From: Candidatus Latescibacteria bacterium 4484_7
GTDB taxonomy: Bacteria > Krumholzibacteriota > Krumholzibacteriia > Krumholzibacteriales > Krumholzibacteriaceae
Assembly: GCA_002085285.1 (NCBI GenBank)
Contig: NATK01000070.1
Span: forward strand, 1 to 11,390
Reading direction: 5' to 3'
DNA length: 11,390 nt
Position 1 is the stretch's first letter. Each line of letters begins with the position of its first letter. The position numbers were made by a program, and so were the translations under genes. Below are positions 1-7,471 of the stretch, piece after piece. The notes under the pieces are model-generated. The model was given only the letters and a program-made list of their open reading frames with translations. It was not told the origin of the DNA and made no database searches.

Positions 1-701
1 TCCGTCACCAGCCAAATGACATTGAGATTGTTGAACGTCCAGATTGTACCGAGTATCACAGCCGGCGTCAGCACAGGCTTGAGCATCGGCAGTGTGACAT
101 TGAAAAACTTCTTTATCGGCGAAGCCCCGTCTATCTCGGCTGCCTCGTAGAGGTCGCGGGGAATGCTCTGAAGACCACCGAGTGTCACTACCATTATGAA
201 AGGAAAGCCGAGCCAGATATTGGTGATGATCGGCGCAATAAAAGCCCACGTTTCATTGGAGAACCACTGGATCGGATGCATGTGAAAGAGCTTCTGGAGC
301 CAGAGGTTCACCGCGCCGTATCGGTAGTTGAACATTCCCTTCCACGTAAGTGCACTTATGTACTGAGGCATCGCCCATGGAAGAATGAGGAGCGCGCGAA
401 AGATCGAGCGCCCCCGGATCTGGCGGTTCAGAAGAAGCGCCACCGATATCCCTATCGTAAGATGAAAGAACAGGTTGACCGCTGTCCAGATGACTGTCTT
501 GAAGAAATAGTAGTAGAGGTCGGACTCGGTAAAGATCTTCTTGTAGTTGGCGAGCCCCTTGAATGTGTAGTCCCTGATGTGGTAGAGGCTCATGTTTGTC
601 ATCGAGATGTAAAAGTTGTAGAGGAACGGATAGAAAACGACACAGAGGATAACGATCGCAGAAGGCAGAAGAAAGAATATTACGAGCTTCTTCGAATTCA
701 T
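1..701 (-). CDS. ABC sugar transporter permease, MalF type (3' end outside window)
   Basis: This is the inner-membrane permease subunit of a carbohydrate ABC importer, most like MalF of maltose/maltodextrin systems. The 233 visible residues begin MNSKKLVIFFLLPSAIVILC, a first membrane segment at about 6-30. Further hydrophobic segments lie at about 69-91, 101-120, 152-175 and 207-226. The diagnostic cytoplasmic EAA loop, which docks on the ATPase, is at about 186-205 (EAAEIDGASPIKKFFNVTLP, with EAA, Gly192 and LP in the expected places). Relatives are near 290 residues, so about 60 are missing beyond base 1. The ATG at 701 was chosen because the membrane segment follows at once. The gene lies 166 bp downstream of the binding-protein gene on the same strand, the usual malE-malF order. 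A MalG-type partner would be expected beyond the window. The family is certain; the exact sugar is inferred. Confidence 0.93.
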   Translation of the reverse strand, partial: MNSKKLVIFFLLPSAIVILCVVFYPFLYNFYISMTNMSLYHIRDYTFKGLANYKKIFTESDLYYYFFKTVIWTAVNLFFHLTIGISVALLLNRQIRGRSIFRALLILPWAMPQYISALTWKGMFNYRYGAVNLWLQKLFHMHPIQWFSNETWAFIAPIITNIWLGFPFIMVVTLGGLQSIPRDLYEAAEIDGASPIKKFFNVTLPMLKPVLTPAVILGTIWTFNNLNVIWLVT

Positions 702-867
702 ACTACCCGCCTGATTTTTCGCCTTTCAGCGGCCGACTCAATGCGTCTATACTTACTACAAACAATGATTTCAGCTCTCGCTCACATCACTCTCTCATCG
801 ATAAAGCAATCGGAGCTTCGGGCAAAGAAATCGTTTGGCCTGCCGTGAGCCCCTGCATACATTCACT
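702..867 (-). other. Spacer between binding-protein and permease genes, with a weak hairpin
   Basis: This non-coding spacer separates the two transporter genes. At 820-840 there is an imperfect inverted repeat: seven-base arms GGGCAAA and TTTGGCC with one internal mismatch and a 7-base loop. It has no T-tract on the minus strand, so it does not look like a full intrinsic terminator. Hairpins after malE-type genes can raise binding-protein yield relative to the permease in other bacteria. That role here is only a guess, and the hairpin may be chance. Confidence 0.25.
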
Positions 868-2184
868 CTATTCCTTCATCTCCCTTATCTTTTCTACAGC
901 ACGCTTCTGCATCTTCTTTGCCGCTTCTTCAGGGGTCATCTGACCGCCGAGAACACTCTGATAGAATGGCCTTATAGCATCCCAGATCGCCCGCATCTCA
1001 GGCACTACAGGCATCGGACGCCCGTGCCTCACCTGCTCGAGTGAACCCTTCAGAATCTCGTTGCCGCTTCTTTCCGCTTCCTCATATAGTTTCTTGCGGC
1101 TCGGGAGAATATATAGCGTATTCATCATATCTCTCTGTACCTCTTCCGACGTCAGGTATGTAACGAGTTCCTTTACTATTGCTAAATCTTTGTCTGCTAC
1201 ATTTACGCTGATCGAATACCCCTTCGAAGAGACCATCGGCGTCGGATAGAGCCCCGTCTCTTTGATCTTAGGAATCGAAGTCACACCGAGCTCGATACCC
1301 GCCTTGATGTACGCCCTCACGGACCACGGACCGTTTATCAAAAAGGCGGCATGTCCCTGCTTGAATATCGTATCGCTCAGTTCGTAGTTGCTTTCTTTCG
1401 GGATCACGTGCCATCGGTTCCTCAATGCAGCGAGGAACTTCAACGCCTTCACCATCGCCTCCGTGTCGAGCGTCGGGTTGTTGTTCGCATCCATCACCCA
1501 GCCACCGTAGCCACCGAGGAAAGGCACAAGCCAGAAAGGCTCCATAAAGTTGAAGACAAGCCCATACCGATCGGGCAGACCATCTCCGTTGAAGTCCTTC
1601 GTCTCCTTGCGGCACATGGCAATCCATTCCTCGGTGTCCGTGGGCGCATTGGAAACAAGCCTCTTGTTGTACAGAAGCATCAGGTGATTGCCCACCTGAT
1701 CGGGCACGGCGTATATGTGGCCGCCGAGCTTCGGGACGCTGTGCTCGTCGAAAGCGGCAAAGAAGGAAGGCCCGAAAATGCTCTCAAGGGGTTTTATCAG
1801 CTTCATCACAGAGTATGGACCGATCTTGTCAGAGGGTCCGTAGACGATCTGGGGGCCTCCTCCCGCAAGTGCCGCCGTCTGGAATTGGCTGTGAAGTTGA
1901 TCGGTCTCGAAGTGGACCGTTGTAACCTTTATCCATGGATGCTGAGCCATAAAGACGTCGATATGTTTTTGCATCAGCGCCTGCTCCTCCGGGTCCTTCT
2001 GCTCCCAGATCACTATCCGCGTTTGTTTCGCCCCCTTTTTGGAGCAGCCCTGTAGTGACAGGAGTGCCCCGCCAAGAACTGCAGCAACAAAGAACGCAAG
2101 CACACAACATGCGATGAGAGATCTTTTCTGCGCTTTTATACTCGAGATTTCCCCGCGGAAGCTTCCGAAGATTTGTTCAAGCAT
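868..2184 (-). CDS. Extracellular solute-binding lipoprotein, maltose/maltodextrin (MalE) type
   Basis: This is the substrate-capturing subunit of the ABC importer, a 438-residue lipoprotein. An N-terminal hydrophobic stretch (about 23-45) ends in the lipobox LQGC, so Cys47 should be lipidated. The mature part opens with TRIVIWEQKDPEEQ and runs through motifs typical of the MalE/SBP_bac_1 family: AALAGGGPQIVYGP (105-118), an EF-hand-like calcium loop DFNGDGLPDRYG (197-208), INGPW (283-287) and a C-terminal PEMRAIWDAIRPFYQSVLGG stretch. The ATG at 2184 is preferred over an in-frame GTG at 2196, because a near-perfect Shine-Dalgarno (AAGGTGGT) overlaps the GTG and sits 7 nt before the ATG. Unusually, about 22 residues, several of them charged, precede the hydrophobic signal core. 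Malto-oligosaccharide specificity is inferred from family resemblance and from the glucan-binding domains across the divergent promoter region. Confidence 0.93.
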   Translation of the reverse strand: MLEQIFGSFRGEISSIKAQKRSLIACCVLAFFVAAVLGGALLSLQGCSKKGAKQTRIVIWEQKDPEEQALMQKHIDVFMAQHPWIKVTTVHFETDQLHSQFQTAALAGGGPQIVYGPSDKIGPYSVMKLIKPLESIFGPSFFAAFDEHSVPKLGGHIYAVPDQVGNHLMLLYNKRLVSNAPTDTEEWIAMCRKETKDFNGDGLPDRYGLVFNFMEPFWLVPFLGGYGGWVMDANNNPTLDTEAMVKALKFLAALRNRWHVIPKESNYELSDTIFKQGHAAFLINGPWSVRAYIKAGIELGVTSIPKIKETGLYPTPMVSSKGYSISVNVADKDLAIVKELVTYLTSEEVQRDMMNTLYILPSRKKLYEEAERSGNEILKGSLEQVRHGRPMPVVPEMRAIWDAIRPFYQSVLGGQMTPEEAAKKMQKRAVEKIREMKE

Positions 2185-2191
2185 TTGATAG

Positions 2192-2199
2192 ACCACCTT
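2192..2199 (-). promoter_or_regulatory. Strong ribosome binding site that decides the binding-protein start
   Basis: On the minus strand this reads AAGGTGGT, one base from the consensus AAGGAGGT, and lies 7 nt upstream of the ATG at 2184. The longest open frame would start at a GTG inside this site (2194-2196), so that start is unlikely. Confidence 0.75.
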
Positions 2200-2239
2200 T
2201 CAACATTGTTCGACAACCGGTAAGGTTGCTCTGCCGCCC

Positions 2240-2259
2240 GAATCAGGCTTCGATGATTC
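2240..2259 (-). promoter_or_regulatory. Operator-like inverted repeat upstream of the binding-protein gene
   Basis: Perfect 6-bp arms GAATCA and TGATTC flank an 8-bp centre (TCGAAGCC on the minus strand). A possible -10 hexamer TATGAT lies immediately upstream on the minus strand (2261-2266), which would place the repeat over the transcription start, a usual position for a repressor site. No convincing -35 hexamer sits at the right distance, as the stretch above is simply A/T-rich. A smaller inverted repeat, CAACC-5-GGTTG, lies nearby at about 2214-2228. Operator function is inferred from position and symmetry only. Confidence 0.35.
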
Positions 2260-2303
2260 TATCATAAAAGAACTCCAGATAAAAAATATTTTCTCGACAA
2301 ACC

Positions 2304-2858
2304 TCAGACGATATATCCTATTCGATCCTTCATCTTATCGTTCATCTCAGCCTTCATAGCAGGGCCGACATTACGCCTCAGGGTATATTCGTCGCCGAAA
2401 CGAGGAACTCTCTCCATCTCCGCCCGTCTCCGTTTCAGGAAAGAATCGAGAGATTCCACCACTTCAGCCGGATTCCCCACAGCGACAGAGCCGTTCGGGA
2501 CGTCGTGCGTAACAACGCTTCCAGCCCCTATGACGACATCACTTCCTATGATAACCCCCGGTAATATTATCGCACTCGAACCTATGAACACCCGGTCGCC
2601 GATTTGAACCTTTCCTATTCTCGTATAGCCCAAAAACCGCTTGGTGCTCGCATCGTGCGCGAAGATATAAACACCGGGAGATATCGTAACATTATCCCCG
2701 ATCGTAATATGCCAGCAGTGGCTTGGATCTATATAGACGTTCTCCATCATACGGAACCCTTTGCCCACGAACAATCCTCTTCGCTTGAGCATCTTCAGAT
2801 AATCAGGTTTGATGAATCTTCTGTAAAAACGGTAAATAACCTTAAAAATCACACTCAT
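2304..2858 (-). CDS. Hexapeptide-repeat (left-handed beta-helix) O-acetyltransferase
   Basis: This is a 184-residue acyl-CoA-dependent O-acetyltransferase of the hexapeptide-repeat superfamily (maltose/galactoside, NodL and WcaF/WbbJ-like polysaccharide acetyltransferases). An N-terminal basic, aromatic segment (about 1-40) leads into imperfect six-residue repeats with the [LIV]-G-x4 rhythm, such as ITIGDNVTISPGV, VQIGDRVFIG, IIGSDVVIGAG and the closing GSVAVGNPAEVV. The likely catalytic histidine is His68 in FAHDAS. A charged tail of about 50 residues follows the helix. The ATG at 2858 is preferred over a TTG at 2879, since a purine-rich Shine-Dalgarno (GGGAAGGGAA) lies between them. The gene is 119 bp upstream of the binding-protein gene and co-oriented with it. 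The acceptor could be a sugar or a surface glycan and cannot be read from the sequence. Confidence 0.88.
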   Translation of the reverse strand: MSVIFKVIYRFYRRFIKPDYLKMLKRRGLFVGKGFRMMENVYIDPSHCWHITIGDNVTISPGVYIFAHDASTKRFLGYTRIGKVQIGDRVFIGSSAIILPGVIIGSDVVIGAGSVVTHDVPNGSVAVGNPAEVVESLDSFLKRRRAEMERVPRFGDEYTLRRNVGPAMKAEMNDKMKDRIGYIV

Positions 2859-3082
2859 TTCAGTTCCCTTCCCTCTCAAATGCCAATGAATTTTACTCCA
2901 GATCCCAAAGCAAAAGCTATTGAGAATGATAATACTTCAAGTGCCTTCTCTCGTTCTACAGCAAAATAATTTTCAAATAAAAATTGCCGAAATCTTTTTC
3001 TTGCATAAATTATGGGTTTGAAGCATACTCACGAACAGGTTGGCAGATCGAGCACGGAAACAAGATTTTTTTCACAATCGAG
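2859..3082. other. Divergent intergenic region, probable promoters for both transcription units
   Basis: These 224 bp separate the minus-strand acetyltransferase/transporter genes from the plus-strand surface-protein operon. The middle (about 2940-3020) is clearly richer in A and T than the flanking genes. On the plus strand a possible sigma-70-like pair is TTGCCG (2984-2989) and TAAATT (3006-3011) with a 16-bp spacer, each only a partial match. The short open frames crossing this stretch have no homology I recognise. I saw no clear terminator, riboswitch or tRNA. Confidence 0.45.
2864..2877 (-). promoter_or_regulatory. Ribosome binding site that decides the acetyltransferase start
   Basis: On the minus strand this reads GAGAGGGAAGGGAA, with AAGGGAA ending 5 nt before the ATG at 2858. 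It overlaps the upstream in-frame TTG alternative, which makes that start unlikely. Confidence 0.65.
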
Positions 3083-6000
3083 ATGAATCGAAAACTTATA
3101 CGAAGCATGATATTCTTTGCAATGGCTGCCGCTTTGTTTTCGGCGCTACTCGTTGCAAGACCGTACAAATCGCCCGTAATCGACGGGACGATCACCGGGG
3201 ACGGTTCCGACTGGGATTACGACGACCTCGCCGTCGACGATCCCCTCGGCGACACCTCATGGGGCCCGAACGACCTCGACGATCTCTGGGTCACATACGA
3301 CAGTCTCAACCTATATATAGGAGTTCGGTACCAGATCAACAACAATGCGATGATTGTGCTTATTGACGCGGGCACAGGATCCGGCGCTTCTGACATCAAC
3401 AACCTCGACTGGTATCCGAGGAATTTCAACTTCCCCGACACGGTCTTTGCAAGCCTCATCATAGCCAACTGGAACGGCAGTGCCCTCGGCGTCCACAGGA
3501 TAACGAACAATACTACCACCGAAGATATCACCACACTCTGTGAGACGGCTAACGAACCCAAGACCAACTTCTTCTATGAAGGTGAAGTGCGGATACCCTG
3601 GGACGCGATCTATCAGCAAGGACAGGGAAAGGTCCCGGTCGGGGCAAAGATAAGAGTAGTCGCAGTAATAGCTGGAGGCGACCACTGGAACGGCCCAGAT
3701 GCTGCTCCTGATAATCCCGGAATGGACGGGAATGGCAATCCTACGACCCTCACGAACTTCTATATAATGAACATAGATGCAGATGCTGACAGCATTCCTG
3801 ACGCCTTTCGCGGAGCGATCGAGGGCACAGTTGCTCTCGAAGATACAACGGACAAGACTACCGAGCCGCAAGTAATACTTTCGAGAGAGAATACGGGTAA
3901 ATTGATCGAAACAGTCGATCTACCTCCAGGCGGGGGAAACTACCACATAGGAAGACTTGAAGACGGATACTACACGGTAGAATGCAAGGCGAAAGGCTAT
4001 GCGACACTGCGTCAGACCGGCGTAAGACTCCAGGGGCAGAGCACAGTGACAGGTATCGACTTCACACTGACCAGAGCGGGCAAGATCACGGGCAACATAG
4101 CATTCTCCGACGGACCAGGAGCCGAAACGAGCGTGGCTGCATACGACAGGAATACAGGGGTAATAGCAGGCGAAGGAGCCGCAACCGTTCCTGCAACGGG
4201 CGGCTTCTTCAGCCTGCCTGTGCCCGAAGGCGAATATCTCGTCGTAGCTGAAGCACAAGGCTATCTGTCCGACACAACATTTGCTACTATAGTCAAGAGC
4301 GACAGCGTCTATGTAGATACGCTTTCGCTCGCTTCGGTAAAGGCGACGAAACTCGTCCTGATAAACGAAGCAGGTGAAGAAATCGAGAGCATAAGCACAA
4401 CGGTGAGCTACCCCGACTCGAACATATACTTCTATGCAAAAGCAACGTTAGAGGCAAGGGACGACGCAGACAGACGCGACTATTACGATACCCAGGGAAA
4501 GCTATCCGATATCAGCATTAACGCGACGAAACTCAACAACATTACACCTCCGAGAGGAAACGCAAAATTCTATTTGCCCGATACGACGATGATATCGAGT
4601 ATATCACTTATAGACGGAAGGGGCAGTTTCCTCGTTTCGGACGACGACGTCGAGGTATTGAGAATCCATACGCGAAGCAGCGCAGACAGCACGATCCACG
4701 GAGAATTCAAGGTTGGCATCCGCTCCGCCGAGCCCGAGTACCTGGAGCTTTCGAGCTCTCGGGATACACTAACAGCCGACGGTACGGATGAAATCGTCAT
4801 ATACGGCCGGCTGCTCGACATCAGTCACAATCCTGTAAAGATTTCGGGAATTCCGGTGACTTTTCTCATCGATCCATCATCTCCTGGTAACGGCACCTTT
4901 AAGGTGCCATCCGTGGAGACGTCGGCAGATGGAGAGGTTTCGAATACACTTACCTCGGAGAAGTCGGGAATCATCAAGGTCACTGCCTCGGCGAGTTACC
5001 TGAACAAGGAGTTGCAGGTCATCGGCCCCGGAGACAAGAACTATATAGAGATCGTATCTATCCCCGGTCCTCCGACATCGATCCGGCTATATGCCGAATC
5101 AGATCTCCTGGGAATAGGTGAGAGGCAATCGATAAAGGCACAGCTTGTGGACAAAAACGGCAATGCCGTCAAAAAGAGCGGTTACACTCTGCTCTTTTCA
5201 TGCACACCTACGAGTGCAGGCAACCTATCACCTGCGACCGTCGCAATGGATGAGTCCGGGACGGCCACAACCGAATTTACTGCAGGAAACAGGCTAAACG
5301 TCGTACAGATAGAAGCGACCTCTACCCCACCGCTTGATGTCAGAGGAACGAACTTTCTCATCGATAGGGTCATGACTGTGAGAGACCCTGCAGCGCCCGA
5401 ACCCGATATGGCTCACAACAGCCTTGCAGCAATGGATCTTACAACTGTAGTAGTCGGGAACGATCCGGAGAGCATCAATATAAGGGTGAAATTCGCGACA
5501 GATTGGGAGGGAGCTCACCTGGGAATCATAATGGAGACGGGAGGTGACGTTGCTGGAGCAGAGAATGAACCGTTTGGATTTCCCATCACATACGCTCAAA
5601 CCCTTCATCCCGAGTTTGCACTGACGTATAAATATTCATCGGACGATTACGCGGATTTGAGAAAATGGAACGGCTCGGAGTGGCTCTGGTGGGACAATGA
5701 CGGCAAGAAATATATCTCTACGAGCGACCCATCGAAGTGGGTGGAAGGAATAAACATCAGAGATGACTGGATAGCGAAAGACACTACATACGTAACCTAC
5801 AAGATCCCCTATACGGTATTCCAGGGCGATATACCCGATACGGTACGCTTCGAGGTCTACCTAATGCAGGAAACCGATGTCAAGAGGAGCGCATTCGATT
5901 CGGCGCCTCACGATTCGACACTCGATCTCGATTTCGATCCTCTCGATCCGAACGCCGATTGGTCGATAACAGAGACACCCGTAATACTGCACAATTATTC

Positions 6001-7471
6001 GGCTCCGTTCGTACTTGAAAAAAACTTCCCTCCCGCTCCAACGATAACCGAGGTTTCGGCTGAACCGTCGGACTTTGAGGCGGGGAGCACGGTGCTCCTC
6101 ACCGCAAAGGTGAACGATGCCGGCGGCGGCATAGGCGATATTACGCTGGACCTCTCGCCAATAAATGGATCAAGATTCCAGCCGATGCACGACGACGGCA
6201 CGAACGGCGACGTAGCTGCAGGCGACTCCATCTACAGCCACCTATACACGACCGACCCCAAGATATCAGGCGGCGAGTACAATCTCACCGTCACCGCCAA
6301 GGATTCGACGAACATAAGCCGAAGCGATTCGACTATATCTGTTACAATTGAAGAGATGACGACACCTATCAGGACATTCGTCGATGAAGAGAACGACGAC
6401 CACGGGCCCGACCTCTTTGGACATGAAGGTCTGTACTACATGTATCCGACGAACAGCGTATTCGTGAAGGGAGCGTTCGACCTGAGGCAGGTTACGATAT
6501 ACGAAACGTCCAAGATCGTTGCCGGCGAAATCGTTCCAAGCATCGCATTCCAGGTGAAGATCGGCAATTTTCCCAATCCAAAGGACGAGGGAACCGCCGA
6601 TTGGAATCCGCTCTATGCCGATATCAATATTGAAAAAGTCGATATATATATAGATGCCTTCAAGGGAGGAGCCACTGAGGGGCTTCCCAAAAGACAAAAC
6701 GACTTTGCAAGATGGGATGCATGGGATTATGCAATCGTGATGGAGGGGTGGTACAAGGCGGTAATCGCCTCGAACAACCAGAACACTCCCCAGGCCTGGG
6801 CTTCGAATGCACATAAATCCGATAAGGATATTATATTGACTTCTGACTATAACCGGAACACTATAACGGCGATTGTTTCGAAGGAATCATTAGGGAACCC
6901 CTCGATTCAAGACATCCTCAACTGGGATATCCTAGTTGTAATGACAAGCCACGACGGCCACAGTGACGACACGAACTTTGGCGACACGAGATGGGTCAAC
7001 GCCAATACCTCGGAATGGAACTTCGGCGGCGGAGGCGACAGCGACCGAGACCCGAATATCATCGATCTCGTCACCTCTCCCGGCCTCGGGAAAAAGCCGG
7101 GGAGAGCGCAGAGCGAAATGCTCAACTACAAATCCCCCGAAGCGGTAAAACGCCTGGAAAAAGGAATCACCGCCTGTGTACTCGAAGCTACTGCATTCGA
7201 GGATCAGGGACCCCCTGTCATCACCGTTGAAGGGATGGAGAACGAGACGGTTCCATTCTTCCCACTGGAGAATGCGCCTCTGTACTACTCGGTGAATATA
7301 ACCGACGACGACCAGGTAAAGGAGGCAAAACTATACTGGCGTGCCGACTCGGTGAGGAGCGACAGTTGGATGGGAAAGATCAATATGGGGTATTCTGGTG
7401 AAAACCTCTGGAACGTGGACCTTCCGATTAAAAGAGCGCACTACCCGATCTCCCTGATGGATACAGTATGA
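3083..7471 (+). CDS. Giant secreted multi-domain protein with glucodextranase C-terminal-like and Ig-like domains (C-terminus cut off by frame change)
   Basis: This is a roughly 1,462-residue exported protein. The ATG at 3083 directly starts a signal peptide (MNRKLIRSMIFFAMAAALFS, cleavage near 25); the open frame extends to a TTG at 2984 but that extension is not signal-like. Domains in order: CBM9/DOMON-like (about 30-245, IDGTI start), with a thrombospondin-3-like calcium motif DADADSIPDAF (232-242); two carboxypeptidase-regulatory-like domains (246-330, 333-417); a less clear beta region; two invasin/Big_1-like Ig domains (551-657, 663-762); a second DOMON-like region (763-977); an Ig-like domain (982-1090, DDGTNGDVAAGD); a glucodextranase C-terminal-like domain (1096-1352, starting DEENDDHGPD and ending near VTSPGLG); and the beginning of another Ig-like domain (from 1376). 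No glycoside hydrolase catalytic domain is seen, so it probably binds or scaffolds alpha-glucans at the cell surface. It ends at a TGA inside that last domain, whose remainder lies in the overlapping next frame. Confidence 0.88.
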   Translation: MNRKLIRSMIFFAMAAALFSALLVARPYKSPVIDGTITGDGSDWDYDDLAVDDPLGDTSWGPNDLDDLWVTYDSLNLYIGVRYQINNNAMIVLIDAGTGSGASDINNLDWYPRNFNFPDTVFASLIIANWNGSALGVHRITNNTTTEDITTLCETANEPKTNFFYEGEVRIPWDAIYQQGQGKVPVGAKIRVVAVIAGGDHWNGPDAAPDNPGMDGNGNPTTLTNFYIMNIDADADSIPDAFRGAIEGTVALEDTTDKTTEPQVILSRENTGKLIETVDLPPGGGNYHIGRLEDGYYTVECKAKGYATLRQTGVRLQGQSTVTGIDFTLTRAGKITGNIAFSDGPGAETSVAAYDRNTGVIAGEGAATVPATGGFFSLPVPEGEYLVVAEAQGYLSDTTFATIVKSDSVYVDTLSLASVKATKLVLINEAGEEIESISTTVSYPDSNIYFYAKATLEARDDADRRDYYDTQGKLSDISINATKLNNITPPRGNAKFYLPDTTMISSISLIDGRGSFLVSDDDVEVLRIHTRSSADSTIHGEFKVGIRSAEPEYLELSSSRDTLTADGTDEIVIYGRLLDISHNPVKISGIPVTFLIDPSSPGNGTFKVPSVETSADGEVSNTLTSEKSGIIKVTASASYLNKELQVIGPGDKNYIEIVSIPGPPTSIRLYAESDLLGIGERQSIKAQLVDKNGNAVKKSGYTLLFSCTPTSAGNLSPATVAMDESGTATTEFTAGNRLNVVQIEATSTPPLDVRGTNFLIDRVMTVRDPAAPEPDMAHNSLAAMDLTTVVVGNDPESINIRVKFATDWEGAHLGIIMETGGDVAGAENEPFGFPITYAQTLHPEFALTYKYSSDDYADLRKWNGSEWLWWDNDGKKYISTSDPSKWVEGINIRDDWIAKDTTYVTYKIPYTVFQGDIPDTVRFEVYLMQETDVKRSAFDSAPHDSTLDLDFDPLDPNADWSITETPVILHNYSAPFVLEKNFPPAPTITEVSAEPSDFEAGSTVLLTAKVNDAGGGIGDITLDLSPINGSRFQPMHDDGTNGDVAAGDSIYSHLYTTDPKISGGEYNLTVTAKDSTNISRSDSTISVTIEEMTTPIRTFVDEENDDHGPDLFGHEGLYYMYPTNSVFVKGAFDLRQVTIYETSKIVAGEIVPSIAFQVKIGNFPNPKDEGTADWNPLYADINIEKVDIYIDAFKGGATEGLPKRQNDFARWDAWDYAIVMEGWYKAVIASNNQNTPQAWASNAHKSDKDIILTSDYNRNTITAIVSKESLGNPSIQDILNWDILVVMTSHDGHSDDTNFGDTRWVNANTSEWNFGGGGDSDRDPNIIDLVTSPGLGKKPGRAQSEMLNYKSPEAVKRLEKGITACVLEATAFEDQGPPVITVEGMENETVPFFPLENAPLYYSVNITDDDQVKEAKLYWRADSVRSDSWMGKINMGYSGENLWNVDLPIKRAHYPISLMDTV

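Noticed and set aside
276..848. 190-codon plus-strand open frame opposite the permease gene
   Set aside because: It lies antisense to a clear MalF-type permease, is rich in charged residues with no domain pattern, and has no ribosome binding site; a shadow frame.
1351..2055. 234-codon plus-strand open frame opposite the binding-protein gene
   Set aside because: It is fully antisense to the MalE-like gene, whose motifs are unmistakable; the protein is basic, low in structure signals and resembles no family.
2276..2296. A/T palindrome AAAATATTTT as a terminator after the acetyltransferase gene
   Set aside because: It is a short A/T-only palindrome with no G/C stem and no separate T-tract; not a credible terminator.
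2907..2960. Bacteroidetes-type promoter (TTG-N18-TAnnTTTG-like) for the acetyltransferase on the minus strand
   Set aside because: A near match exists (CTTGAAG, then TAGCTTTT) but the last base of the -7 element is off, the phylum is uncertain and such matches are frequent in A/T-rich DNA.
2984..3082. Extension of the giant gene to a TTG at 2984
   Set aside because: The added 33 residues are not signal-like, while the ATG at 3083 begins a canonical signal peptide; the stretch is A/T-rich and better explained as leader or promoter DNA.
3311..3871. 186-codon minus-strand open frame inside the giant gene
   Set aside because: It is antisense to the CBM9/DOMON-like domain and has no recognisable motif or ribosome binding site.
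7424..7470. Programmed -1 ribosomal frameshift joining the two parts of the giant protein
   Set aside because: ATTAAAAGA at 7427-7435 is A-rich but, in the reading frame, does not form an X-XXY-YYZ slippery heptamer, and no strong downstream stem was seen. A base deletion or sequence error is simpler.
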